Shown: positions 24,759-36,347, numbered from the stretch's first letter. The stretch: DNA of 64,000 bases from Prunus persica (GCF_000346465.2 NC_034012.1:21797169-21861168), one strand, 5' to 3'. Numbers and translations are program-made. Notes: generated by a model not told the origin, from the letters alone.

Positions 24759-25728
24759 CAAGGTCTAAAATATCGGGAGTTTTGGAAATATCGGTGGTCC
24801 AAAAATACGGATATATCGATGGAAATATCGAGGAAATATCGATATCAATAAAAATAAAAATCACGGAAATTGTGAGAAAAACTTGGAAATTTTTATTGAA
24901 ACTTTGGAGGATGTTTACTTAGTCAATTGTCTATTATTTTATCACAAAATATTGGAAGGAAATGCATGGCATGGTGGGTTTGAGTGATTTAAGTTGATTA
25001 TGTAGCGACCTGACAAACACTGTGACTTTAGAAAATATGTAGTAATTAGTGAAAGAAAATTAAACACACCATAATTTTTTAGTTGTAATAATTTACTTCA
25101 ATATATTACACTTGATACATATGATAAAATATACGAGCTTAACCAAAAAAACAAAGATAAAATGTATGAGTAACTTAGTACCATATAGAAAGAATTCCTA
25201 TTAAAATTCAAACTTAGTATCACATATAATGAACAATATTAAAACTCGAAGTGAATAATAATAAAACTCCATAATATATAACAACAACAAAATACTACTC
25301 CATTATAAAATAATAAATAACATTAAATATATGCTTAAATTTATTCTTAGGGAATTTTTTTAATATGGAAATTTATCTTAGATAAGATTAGCTTGCAGAC
25401 ATTTTTAAAGACCTTATAAATATTACAAGCTGAAGATAGAGACACAAACTCAGCCGCAGCAAGTTGGATAAGGTGCTGTAGTTGATTGAGAAAGGGAGGG
25501 GTTCGAATCCCTCTGTGCGCAAGAGCGAGATTTTTCAACATTTTTCATGTATTTTTCGGTTTCAGTATCGCGATATATTGCCCAAATAATGCATGAAAAA
25601 TGTTGAAATTATCGTCCACGACATTATCTCAACAAAAATATCGATATATTGACTATAATTAAGTGGATATGTGCGAAAATATCTCCCACTAAAAAAAAAA
25701 ACTGATAATATCGATATTTAATACTATG
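24759..25728. mobile_element. Non-autonomous hAT-type element with ATATCG subterminal repeats, inside viral ORF1
   Basis: The left end reads CAAGGTCTAAAATATCGGG, close to the end CAAGGATTGAAATATCGGCC of the complete hAT at 38376-59822; the right end shows the inverted CGATATTTAATA. Several ATATCG words cluster at both ends (24770-24845 and 25567-25720), as in that hAT's subterminal region. No ORF. The TSD is not clear. It separates two parts of viral ORF1, so it is younger than the virus. Confidence 0.6.
25440..25525 (+). repeat. tRNA-like sequence with intact B box
   Basis: GCAAGTTGGATAAGGTGC resembles an A box, and GGGGTTCGAATCCC about 40 nt further is a perfect T-arm/B box. The acceptor stem and anticodon arm do not fold convincingly, so this is a tRNA pseudogene or SINE head carried in the 24759-25728 insertion. 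Confidence 0.45.
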
Positions 25729-26493
25729 TTCCTAATTATGTCATGAATATTAGAGAATTTAGTAAACATATTAAAATTAGCTTAAGAACAAAAAATTATA
25801 ATATGAAGGATGAGTACAAAAATTTAAGCATTAGTCTTATGTACGTAGAAAAAAATCTCAGATAATTATAATTATAAATTTAATGTAGAATTTCAAAATT
25901 TAGTACAAACTTTTGGTAGTAAACATATTAATATAATAGAGGCAAAACTAGTAGATAATAGTTTTTTAAAAGGAATGAAATGGATTTTACCCAATCTCCA
26001 AGTAGCAAAAAATAGACAACCTGATAAAGCACAAATTTTTGAAAATCGTATAGGTGAAGCAGTAGTAAGATTTACTAATTATAAACAAATAAATGATATA
26101 GAAGACTTAGAAAGTGAATTAGAAGAAAAAATACACATGACATTTAATAACTTAGAAATAAATATGATTGAGCATAATTTTGATAATATAGTTGATAAAC
26201 TTATAGATGATGTAGATAATTTAGATAATTTAGATGAAGAATAATATATAGAAAAATATAAAACTTATGATTTAGGATTACATAGATTATCCGACAAGGA
26301 AATGAAAGATTTAATTTTAAATATAGGATTAGAACATATTTTAGGAGAAAAAGAATATCAAAATATGTTAATTGAAGTAGAATGCATGCCAGTAGAAGAT
26401 CAGTATAGTTCAATTGGACCATTTGTAGCCCCTGCAAGTAGAACAGACCAGCAAAATCTTAGGCAAACTAATGAACCATATATAGAAAAATAA
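25729..26493 (+). pseudogene. Viral ORF1, movement-protein-like region, broken
   Basis: After the insertion the coding signal resumes. Open pieces at 25975-26244 (89 codons) and 26302-26493 (63 codons) lie between the N-terminal region and the coat region, where caulimovirids place the movement protein. An in-frame stop at 26242-26244 and others show decay. The assignment rests on order rather than on a decisive motif. Confidence 0.5.
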
Positions 26494-26499
26494 TGAAGA

Positions 26500-27848
26500 A
26501 ACTGGTAGGAGTGCTTTCCAACAAGAAACATTTGGAATATAAGAAAAAATATAATCCCTTATAAGGGAATTGAACAAATTAGTTTAGCAGGAAATATATT
26601 AAATTTAGATCATGTAGAACCACAAAATTGGGAAAAAACAATAGAAAGATCGGAAAAAGGATGTGTACATGCAGCATTAATGTTAGACTTTAGTAATAAT
26701 AAAGATATGTTAGATTATTTTGAACATACTTTAGATGGAATGGTTTTGAATTACTTCCAAGCATGGAAAACTAAATATCCAAGAGAACATCAAGCAGCAA
26801 AAGAAATATTTAATATAGATGCTTTTGTTAAATTAATCAAATACGAGTTTTTAGATCATAATAGATCAGATTGTCGAAATGAATAAGAACAAATTAGAGC
26901 CATAAACAATTTAGAACAATTACAGATGTGTGATTTGCAATATATTAGTGAATATACTTCAGATATTTTTAAGTATTTAGGTAGAGTAGGTAGAATTGAT
27001 GACCTTAATTTGCTAGATATTTATATGACAAAAACTAAAGGACCAATAGGAGAAGGAATTTGGAATGAATGGCAAAAACACCCTAGGAAACTAGATGTAT
27101 CCATAGGAGCACGAATACAACATGTATATGATATATTACGATCAGAATGCAGTCAAATTAAAGCAAAAAGACAAATTATAAAACAATTTTACATGAGCTG
27201 TAAAAATATAGATTTACCAAAACAATATGGATGTCATAGGAAATTTAAGTAGAAAGAAGTCATATAGAAAAAGTTATAGAAAATATAGACCTTATAAACA
27301 ACAATATAAAATTTTTAAAATCAATCTTCAAAAACTTTTAGAAGAAGAACATCCCTAAACAATTTAGGAAAAGAACAAATAAACCATGGATTAGAAAGTA
27401 TAAACTACCCAACAAAAATACATGTAAATGTTATCTTTATGGTGAAGTAGGACATATTAGACCTAAGTGTTCCAAATTAGGAAAACAACCGAGAGAAAAA
27501 ATACAATTACTTGAGCAATTTCAATTAGAAGATGATGAGGACTTGGAATCAATTTATAGTATTGATGATAATTTAAGTGATAATGAAAGTATTTATAGTG
27601 TTAATGCCTTAGACTCAGAATCTGAATCAGATTACTCTAGTAATTCCGATAGTGAATTAGATGAATATATGTGTATGTTTGAAGAACAAACAGAGCATGA
27701 AGAATTTAAATATGTTAATTTAGGATGGCCTCAAGAATGTAATCAATGTAAGAAAATAATAGTAGAAAAATATTATACTAAGTCAATAATTTATTGTAAA
27801 CCTTATTTTAATAATAGACCAATAGAAATTAGGGAGCTTTCATTTTAA
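26500..27848 (+). pseudogene. Viral ORF1, coat-protein-like region with degenerate zinc knuckle
   Basis: Two open segments (26680-26886 and 26926-27252) separated by a stop at 26884-26886, then a basic stretch and a CCHC-type zinc knuckle at 27425-27472 in another frame, followed by an acidic Ser/Asp/Glu-rich tail (27543-27848). The order capsid core, basic arm, zinc knuckle, acidic tail is typical of caulimovirid coat proteins. In the knuckle the second cysteine of the C-x2-C-x4-H-x4-C pattern is a tyrosine codon (TAT), so zinc binding would be lost. Confidence 0.7.
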
Positions 27849-28261
27849 GACAGTATATAGTTTACTAATTTGGAAGATAGGAATACAATTTCACCTAATT
27901 AGCATAAGGCCAAAGACCAAAAAGTTGTACTAATTTTACAATAATGTAATTAAAAAACATCAAAATTACACACAATGCCACTCCTTTAAAAGGAAGCACA
28001 CTATGCCACATGTCCACCTCTGGCGATCTCCCTTCCGGTCAGCTACCATTGCCGCCGGACAACCTCCTTTCGGCTAGCTGTCGTCGTTGCCGGTCAACCA
28101 CCACCACTTGCCGCCGGCCAACTGTCACCACCGTCGCCACCAGCCAGCCACCTACCGCCACCGCCCATCACCGGCCAACCACAGCCACCTGCGGCCGCCC
28201 ATCTCTGACTAACTGGGGACTAATTCCATTGCCCTTTATTCACTCTAAAAAAATAGAAGAA

Positions 28262-28335
28262 TTTGTGTCACTAAAGGGACTCGAACCTTGACCCTCAAAA
28301 GAGGAACCCTCACTCACAAACCACTACACCAAACT
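28262..28335 (-). repeat. tRNA-derived SINE head or tRNA pseudogene (minus strand)
   Basis: On the minus strand TGGTGTAGTGGTTTGTGAG matches an A box and GGTTCGAGTCC is a perfect B box about 35 nt later. It does not fold into a full cloverleaf with a clear anticodon arm. It lies within the Pack-MULE-like insertion. Confidence 0.5.
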
Positions 28336-28744
28336 TATTTTTGTGATATCTATTCAATTACACAATATTTATATAAACAGTCATCGATTAAAAAAATAAA
28401 ATAAATAAAATTATTTCAACACAGATTCATGCAAAAACTGTAAAAACAAAGAAGTAAAACAAAAACAAAAACAAAAACTACAAATAAAACACAAAAATAA
28501 AACCATCAAAAGGCCTCATAGAAGAAGAATTACACAAGAAAATTGTCGTGGCAAACAAACCAAAGAAAGAAAAGGCCAACACAAAACAAAAGAAGAAAAC
28601 AAAGAAAGGGAAAGCAAAAAAAGAAGTTGGAGAAGAAGAAGAGGAAGATGAGGTTGTTGATTACAATAATGACGTGGTCAGCCTAATCTGAGAAAAGATT
28701 TGTTATATATCTTTACTGTCATATAATCTTATAACAAGATGTAA

Positions 28745-30650
28745 CAAACGGAAATGGAAGAGGAAATTGCACTGCATTTTTTGATCAAAAACTACAACAA
28801 ACTGAAAGTGCAATGCAGTTTATGACAACATTTGCTCAAATTTGCAAAGAAACCAAAAGGCAAAGCCATGATCAAAGCACTAAAACTAAGTTCAAAACAC
28901 ATTTAAGTCGATGAGCAGTTCTAGCATTCCCATAGACTTGGAAAAATTATTCTAAAATTGAAATATGGAATAGGAAACTGCATTGCAGTTTCTGATAAAA
29001 AAATGCAACAAACAGAAACTTTAGTTCAGTTTATGAAAAAAATATGCCCAAAAATGAAAAGAAACTAAAAGGCAAAGCCATGATCAAAGTACTAAAACTA
29101 AGTACAAAACAAATATAAGTAGATGAGCAGTTGTATCATTCCCATAGACTTGGAAAAATTATTCTAAAATTGAAATATGGAACAGGAAACTGCATTGTAG
29201 TTTCTGATAAAAAAATGCAACAAACAGAAACTTTAGTGCAGTTTATGAAAAAAATATGCCCAAAAGTGAAAAGAAACTAAAAGGTAAAACCACGATCAAA
29301 GTACTAAAACTAAGTTCAAAACACATATAAGTAGATGAGCAGTTGTAACATTCTCATAGACTTGGAAAAATTATTCTAAAATCAAAATATGGAACAGGAA
29401 ACTGCACTGCAATTTCTTATCAAAAATTACAACAAACGGAAATTACAGTGCATTTTATGACAAAACATCTTCTCATATTTGCATAGAAACCAAAAGGCAA
29501 AGCCATGATTAAAGTACTAAAACTAAGTTCAAAACATTTAAGTTGATGAACAGTCGTAATATTCCCATAGACTTGCAAAAATTGTTCTAAAATAGAAATA
29601 TGGAACAAGAAATTGCATTGCAATTTCTGATAAAAAACTGCAATGCAGTTAAAGAAAAAAAAAATCTGCTTAAATATGAAAAGAAACCAAAAGAAAAAGC
29701 CATGATCAAAGTACTAAAACTAAGTTCAATACACATATGAGTATATGAGTAGTTGTAACATTCCCATAGACTTGGAAAAATTATTCTAAAATCAAAATAT
29801 GGAATAGGAAACTGCATTGTAGTTTCTAATAAAAAAAAAATGCAACAAACAGAAACTTTAGTGCAGTTTATGAAAAAAAATATGCCCAAAAGTGAAAAGA
29901 AACCAAAAGGCAAAGCCATGATCAAAGTACTAAAACTAGGTTCAAAACTCATATAAGTAGATGAGCAGTTGTAACATTCCCATAGACTTGGAAAAATTAT
30001 TCTAAAATCGAAATATGGAACAGGAAACTGCACTGCAGTGTCTTATCAAAAATTGCAACAAACGAAAATTGCAGTGCATTTTATGACAAAACATCTGCTC
30101 ATATTTGCATAGAAACGAAAAGGCAAAGCCATGATTAAAGTACTAAAACTAAGTTCAAAGCACATTTAATGGTCGATGAACAGTCGTAATATTCCCATAG
30201 ACTTGCAAAAATTATTCTAAAATAGAAATACGGAACAGGAAATTGCATTGCAGTTTCTGATAAAAAACTGCAACAAACAGAAACTGCAATGCAATTGAAG
30301 AAAAAAAAATCTGCTTAAATATGAAAAGAAACCAAAAGGCAAAGCCATGATCAAAGTACTAAAACTAAGTTCAATACACATATAAGTAGATGAGCAGTTG
30401 TAACATTCCCATATACTTGGAAAAATTATTTTAAAATCAAAATATGGAGTAGGAAACTGCAATGCAGTTTCTGATAATAAAAAATGCAACAAATAGAAAC
30501 TTTAGTGCAGTTTATGAAAAAATTATGCCCAAAAGTGAAAAGAAACCAAAAGGCAAAGCCATGATCAAAGTACTAAAACTAAGTTCAAAACACATAAAGT
30601 AGATGAGCAGTTGTAACATTCCCATAGACTTGGAAAAATTATTCTAAAAC
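28745..30650. repeat. Satellite array, ~213-bp monomer, nine copies, partly in trimeric higher-order repeats
   Basis: The anchor CTTGGAAAAATTATTCTAAA (variants with GCAAAA) recurs near 28937, 29149, 29361, 29572, 29771, 29987, 30202, 30416 and 30629, giving monomers of 199-216 bp. Each monomer has the block AAACCAAAAGGCAAAGCCAT. Monomer types can be told apart by the sequence after GGAAACTGCA: type A has TTTAGTGCAGTTTATGA, type B has CTTATCAAAAATT and CATCTGCTCATATTTGC, type C has AAAAATCTGCTTAAATATG. The order is B-A-A-B-C-A-B-C-A, so the last seven form an ABC higher-order unit of about 640 bp. Minus-strand ORFs here are by-products of the repeat. Confidence 0.9.
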
Positions 30651-31349
30651 TGCGACACCACTTCCATGAGAAAGATTGAGATGTGAAAGACACTAATAAC
30701 TGGAACAAAATGCAAGATTCTCCAAATTAAGTAACACCATCTACACAGGTGAATGGAACTGAAAAAAAAAAAAAAAACAAGAAAAAAGGATTCAGTTGTG
30801 TCCATGCATTCCAAGTATTCGAAAAAAAAGATATTCAACATGAACTCCTCCTGAAACATTAGACTAAGTATTGAGACCATTTGACTCGTTTAGAAGACTA
30901 TCTGTTTACAATCAAATACAATGAGGTACCAAATATTAAGGACAAATACAATGAGGTACCAAATATTAAGGACAAATACAATCAATCATACTCAAATCAA
31001 ATATAATTCCACCCAAACTCCAAATATAAGTTCCTTTCTTCTGAATAAAACCTTCAAAATCTACTACAACCCCAAATTTTCCACATACCCGCACACAAAA
31101 AACCAATTAAATTACTATAATTTATGAACAAGCATAGACATAACAGAAAGCGAAATGAATTTAATCACAGCATCACCAATCAAATCATCATAGGAAACAT
31201 CTAAATCGGAAAACCTAATCTAATCCAAGCCCCAATTTTCGAAACCCTATACTAAAACACAACAATCGCAACCAAGAAGCAAATCATTATTAGGGTTCAG
31301 ATAGGGTTTTGACGTACCAGAATGAGATCAAATAGGGTTGACTAGTCGT

Positions 31350-31425
31350 TGAGCTTGGCCTCGATGTTGAACTCAGCAAGATAGCAATCATAATCGCCCT
31401 TCATCTTGAGTTAGAAGACCTTGTT
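31350..31425 (-). pseudogene. Captured 14-3-3 protein gene fragment
   Basis: The minus strand encodes KVF, a stop in place of Tyr, then LKMKGDYDCYLAEF, nearly the conserved 14-3-3 sequence KVFYLKMKGDYHRYLAEFK that lines the ligand groove. The match ends after about 20 codons and is flanked by unrelated repeat DNA. A transposon-captured exon piece, not a gene. Confidence 0.75.
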
Positions 31426-31475
31426 GTTGCTGGTGAAGGCCGTGGTTGTCAAAGTGTCATTGTTGCGGAAATAGA

Positions 31476-31506
31476 GAGAGAGATATATATATATATATAT
31501 ATATAT
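31476..31506. repeat. (GA)n/(TA)n microsatellite
   Basis: AGAGAGAGA followed by about 11 TA units, inside the Pack-MULE-like element. Confidence 0.85.
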
Positions 31507-31618
31507 TTGATCTGATCAAAAGGAAACCAACGAATTTGGGGCCCCTCTTTGGCCTAATCCAAAATAACAATTCTTTCCTAGGTATTAAAACCCAAACAAA
31601 AATACCCAATATCTCAAA

Positions 31619-33458
31619 TACTAATTAGTAAAGTTACTTATGTCTAATACTTAATTTTTCTTAGAAATAAATACAGTAGAAATAATAGATAACAATAATC
31701 AAAAGAATAATTACCCTAGTACAGAGAAACAAAAGGCTAGTTCATTAATAACAATTAATTGTGAGTTAGAATTATCAAAAGAAAATAAAATTCAAACAAC
31801 AACCATGATAGATACAGGAAGCTCAAAAAATGTAATAAAAGAAGAATTAGTACCAGAACAATTTAGGCAAAAACTAGCTAGACCAGTAAGAATTATACAG
31901 TTTGATACAACACATGTATACTTAACACACTGTATTAATAATATACCAATTAGGATATAAAGACAATAGTTTAATTTACCCTTAACCTTTATATCCCCAG
32001 TAGGATCATATCCCCTTATCTTATGATTAAATTTCTTAAAAAGTTTACAAGGAGGACTTTAATATACACCTCCAGACATTACATTTTTTAAGAAAGGTAT
32101 AACCACAACTGATCAAAGTAATATATTAGAGTCTTATAATAGTATTAACATAGAGGAACAAAATTTTAAATATAATATGGAAGAATTAGAAGAAATAAGT
32201 GAAGAAAAAATAGATGAACAAAATAATCTAGAATATGATGATATAATATTTGATCATGAGTATTCAATTATAGAAAACGTAGAGCCTTTAGAAATTATGC
32301 AAAATAGATAGACCAAAGAATTTAGAAGAATTGTTACAATTAGCTGAACAAACCAAGATTATAGGAGAAGATCCCCAATTACATTGGAGTAAGAATAAGA
32401 TATTAACAAAATTAGACATTATCAATCAAGACTTAACAATTAAAACAGCAGATATGCCCTGTAACTTGTTAGATAAGCAAGAATTTGAACAATGAATAAA
32501 AGAACTTTTAAACCTAAAAGTAATTAGACCTTCAAAATCTAGACATAGATCAGCAGCCTTTGTAGTTAGAAAACACTCAGAACTTAAGAGAGCTAGAATA
32601 GTGTATAATTATAGGAGATTAAATGATAATACTTATGAAGATAGTTATAAACTACCAAATAAAGATGAACTTATGAATAAAATTCAAGAAAGTAAATATT
32701 TTAGTAAATTTGATTGTAAATCAGGATTCTGGCAAATTAGATTAGCAGAAGAATCAATTCAATGGACAACATTTACTTGTCTTGAAGGACATTTTGAGTG
32801 GCTTGTAATGCCATTTGGATTAAAAAATGCACCATTGATCTTTCAAAGAAAGATGGACCAAATCTTTAAGAAGTATGATAATTTGTGTAGTGTATATGTA
32901 GATGATATATTAGTTCATAGTAAAAATAAAAACGAACATAGAAAACACTTAGAAATTATTTTAAAAGAATTTACTGATAATGGTATAGTTATAAGTAGAA
33001 ATAAAGTAGAGCTTCAAAAACAAGATATAGAATTCTTAGGTATGTATATTAAGTCAGGAACTATACAATTACAAGAACACGTAGCTAAAAAAGTGTTAGA
33101 ATTTCCAGATAAACTAGAGGATAAAAAACAATTACAAGCATTTTTAGATTTATTAAATTATGCTAGAAATTTTTTCCCTGATTTAGGAAGAAAAATTGCA
33201 GCATTGCATAGTAAAACCAGTAAAACAAGTCAAAAATATTTCAATAGTGAAGATATTAAATTAGTTCAAAGCTTCAAACAAGATATAACTCAACTTAAAC
33301 CTTTAGCATTACCATTGGACAATAATTATAAAATAGTTGAGACAGACGCATCATCAATAGGATGGGCAGGAATATTACATCAGAAGAAGCATAAAGAAGA
33401 ACCAAAATATGAAGAAAAAGTTTGTAGATATGCATCAAGAAAATTTAATGATATATAG
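31619..33458 (+). pseudogene. Viral protease and reverse transcriptase/RNase H, broken upstream of the RT
   Basis: A retropepsin-type active site (Asp-Thr-Gly-Ser) is encoded at 31811-31822, followed by decayed sequence with stops near 31960, 32080 and 32310. The RT/RNase H portion is the best preserved part of the virus: 32601-33458 is open for 285 codons and includes the Tyr-Val-Asp-Asp polymerase motif at 32895-32906, the conserved FG-x-x-NAP region just before it, and an RNase H beginning near 33340 with its first catalytic Asp. The reading frame ends at a stop at 33456-33458 within the RNase H. No integrase follows, as expected of Caulimoviridae. Confidence 0.85.
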
Positions 33459-33734
33459 GCTAGACTTCCAGCTATGACTTAGAAATATTATGAGTAATTA
33501 ACTCCCTTGAAGTATTTTCATTGTTTTTACATAATGAAATATTTACTATTAGAAAAGATTGTTAGAATATTGTTTCACATTATAACAAAATTACTACTAA
33601 TAAACAAGCAACCCAAGATGGGTCAATTTTGTTGATTCTCTTACAAGAAGTGGATTTAGACCGATATTTGAGCATATTAAAGGTATGGACAATACTTTAG
33701 TAGACATCTTATCACCTATTATTCATTAACAAGT

Positions 33735-35715
33735 ATGCAATATTTTGGACCATCATCCTCTGATAGCAAAAATAATGATACACCATCACTAGGTGGTAAT
33801 CCATTAAGCATGAATAGTCAAGCAAGACCAATAGTGAATACTTATTTTTATAATGGAATTTCAGTACAAGAAGTTAGAAATCCTGCTTTTAAATATCGTA
33901 CTCAAGCATCATTAGCAGATAAACAAAAAGTTCTTTTAGACAACCTTTGCAACATTAGAACTAATACTGAAAGTATGAGAAGAGGGCATGAAAAACTTAT
34001 TAGAGCCCTTGAGCAAGAATTTTTAGCATATAATTATGATTATAAAAGAGCAAAACAACAACTTTCCTTTTTGTAGGAGAAACATGCAGAGCAAAAGAAG
34101 GAATATGATACAATAGTAAAGCATTTTAGAATCATTAATTTAAGATGTCAACTTCTATAAGAAAAAGAGGCTAATGAGCCCAACTTACTTGAGCATAATA
34201 GAGAATGTTCCCTTTAACAAAAAACTAAAAATCCATATTTTCTTCAAACTCTAGCTAGAGAAAGGTATAGATTTTTACCACAAGATGTTAAGAGTCATAT
34301 AATTAGATTAGAGTATGAGCAAAATACATCTCTTCAACTATATATTCAAGCTTTTCTTTTCAATTTAAAAAATAATCCACATCCTGGTATCAAAATTATT
34401 ACCAAAAGCTGTTCTCATTATACTATTCACTTAGCTAGTATTAACATGGTTGAATATAGAGAACTGCATTTAGAGCATAAACAAAAAACTATCACAGTTA
34501 CTCCAGCATTTTTAGCAGAATATGGTTATTTAAGTCAACTTTATATTGAAAATAGTGATCATCTAGATTCATTTTCCTCAAAATTAAAAGAAGTCATAAG
34601 TTTTTATCTTCCTCTTTGGAAAAATGTAAAATTAAATTTCACTAGCATACCCCCAGAATAGTTTGAGGATAGTATTTACCCATACAGAGCACAACATAGT
34701 ATTATTATTTCTCATAATGAACTGCTTAGTCTGGCCAAATCAGTGAAAACAGGGATTCCTACCAAGCAGGACATTCAAAAACATAGAGGAACAATCATAG
34801 CTGAGCAACAATTGTTCAATGATGATCGTCTAACCCTCCTTCACCAATCCAAGTTCATCAAGATTTATTCAGAATCTACATCAAGGAGACCATATGTTGT
34901 TGGAATTTTAAAAATGTTTTAAAAATTTAACCGTTTTATTTATTTAATTATTTTGGCTGTTTTATTTTATTTATTGTGGGGGTTATATATATTTAATATT
35001 CAGGTTTTATTTCTATATTGAATGCTTTAATTTTCTGGTTAGTGAAGGTTACATGTTCTTGGATGCCTATAAAATGCCACTCCTCCTTCACATTTGTAAC
35101 AACCACAATACACCATCAAAATATCACAAACCACAATCACCACCACAAACTAATTCTCTCCTTTTCTACTTTTATAAATATATATATTCTCTACTTTGTA
35201 TTATTATTTTGGCAATGGTTCTGTGACTTGGATACCTATATCTGTCTATGAACGTGCTTATAGCGGATCTTGAGTTTGTGTACAGGGGGTCGTATCTTGG
35301 AGTCTTGTAGACCGTCAGTACCTGCACGTAGGGAGCTTACAAAGACTTTAGGATAGCGTCTTTGACGTGCTTCACCGTACCAAACTCACCTTCTTACTTA
35401 TTATATATTTTGCTTTTACTTACCTATTATTTTGTTTTCTTCAATTTCATTGTACCTTAAAAGCTTTCCAATTTGTTTCTAAGTTATTTATAATATAAAT
35501 GTGTTTGTATTTGGCTTTACAGAAAAGGAAAACTATATTTTTTCATAACAGATGACACATTTGAATTCAGGATAAGCACAACAGGAGCAAAAGTTTTTGA
35601 TGAAATTTATAACCAGATAGCAGAACAAATTGCATCAGAAGACAACGACAACGCATACTGGAATAGCTTAGGAGAAGAAGAGCTACACAATATAGACAAC
35701 ATGATGGAAGCATGA
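33735..35715 (+). pseudogene. Viral ORF2 (unknown function), broken by stops and an LTR-like insertion
   Basis: Begins with an ATG at 33735 and is open to 34076; the coding signal continues with several internal stops (near 34074, 34157 and 34215) through an open piece at 34446-34661 and on to about 34897. A 653-bp LTR-like unit then interrupts it, after which 35551-35715 resumes with a plausible acidic C-terminus ending in TGA. A second ORF after the RT polyprotein is a feature of florendoviruses; its function is not known. Shared coding character on both sides of the insertion supports one original ORF. Confidence 0.6.
34898..35550 (+). mobile_element. Putative solo LTR inserted in viral ORF2
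   Basis: A 653-bp block starting TGTTGG and ending AACA interrupts ORF2. It has a TATA box (TATAAAA, 35068-35074) and a TG...CA boundary. The flanks (TATGT and GATGA) do not form a clean 5-bp TSD, so its edges are approximate. Confidence 0.5.
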
Positions 35716-36347
35716 AAACCATGTGAAGCTAAGCATCATCAACCTCATTTTCAAGTGAACAGATCATCCCAGTAGATGAAGAATAGTCGCAAACTATTTG
35801 GCTCCATACGACTAGCAAGAAGCAACATTTATTTTGGTTCCATACGGCTAGCAAAAGCAAAAGGATTCCTTAGGCAATCCAAAACTACATAAGGGCATTC
35901 TTATCCAAATATAAAATAGTTTGGCTTCTGTTAAACTATTTCCCTAACCTTTGGCCTTTTCTAAAATCTCCCTAGATTATGTGGAGAAATGCGATGTGAA
36001 CAAGTTTTCAGGTAATCCATTATTTTCTTCCTTATTCTATCTAATCCTTCCTTCTTCCTTAAACCAGCACCAAGTAATTCCCATATATTTTCAAAATCAT
36101 CCATTCGTCGTATCTTGACCGTATCACTTGCGTATCCAAGACAAATTGACTGGTCAACATTCCATAAAAGCCTACGATACATCAATATGAGTATTCGATA
36201 AGTATTTTCACATATTGTATCTGATACTCACCCAATACTTGCATACCCCCTTCAGGGGCGTATCCGTGCAACATAGGTTTGGCCTTAGAAAATTCAAGAT
36301 CAATTGTTAACGTAGTTAACCAAAAAATAATATATTGCAAGTGGTTT

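Larger units (their letters stand above)
27871..31618. mobile_element. Pack-MULE-like element (3.75 kb) splitting the virus, carrying a 14-3-3 scrap and a satellite array
   Basis: The viral coat tail ends at 27848 and the viral protease begins about 31.8 kb. The interrupting segment is bounded by TACTAATT at 27863-27870 and 31619-31626 (extending to 8 of 9 bases), and its ends are weakly inverted (left TGGAAGATAGGAATAC, right reverse complement TTTGAGATATTGGGTAT). Inside are a GC-rich Pro/Thr-coding stretch (28010-28210), a tRNA-like SINE head, a lysine/glutamate-rich scrap (28500-28690), a 213-bp satellite, and a 14-3-3 gene fragment. No transposase. Confidence 0.6.
22853..35720 (+). mobile_element. 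Endogenous pararetrovirus (Caulimoviridae, florendovirus-like), defective
   Basis: In order on the plus strand: promoter-like region with TATA and poly(A) signal (23027-23219), tRNA-Met primer site (23654), a lysine/glutamate-rich N-terminal region, movement-protein-like and coat-like regions with a zinc knuckle (27425-27472), aspartic protease (31811), RT/RNase H (32601-33458) and a second ORF (33735-35715). No integrase was seen, which with the RT type separates it from Ty3 elements. Two ORFs, the second after the RT, fits florendoviruses, known to be abundant in plant genomes. Many stops and frameshifts plus three insertions (24759-25728, 27871-31618, 34898-35550) make it an inactive relic. 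Exact integration ends are not resolved. Confidence 0.8.
17098..35972. mobile_element. Candidate outer Mutator-like element enclosing the Harbinger and virus block
   Basis: The 9-mer TAGATTATG lies at 17089-17097 and again at 35973-35981. Immediately inside are related inverted ends: left AGAGATTTGTTTTCAGCC, right (reverse complement) GGGAGATTTTAGAAAAGGCC, both followed by CAAAG. This is what one old Mutator-like element, later filled by a 213-bp MITE, a Harbinger element and a pararetrovirus, would leave. The terminal similarity is modest, so the call is tentative. Confidence 0.4.

Noticed and set aside
25440..28335. Functional tRNA genes at 25440-25525 (+) and 28262-28335 (-)
   Set aside because: B boxes are good, but no complete cloverleaf with a clear anticodon could be drawn; both sit in mobile elements and fit SINE heads or pseudogenes.
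28745..30650. Regularly spaced repeats that could be taken for a CRISPR array, and the minus-strand ORFs within it
   Set aside because: The whole ~213-bp unit is repeated with no unique spacers, the context is a plant genome, and the ORFs (29420-30492) are the same repeat translated again and again.
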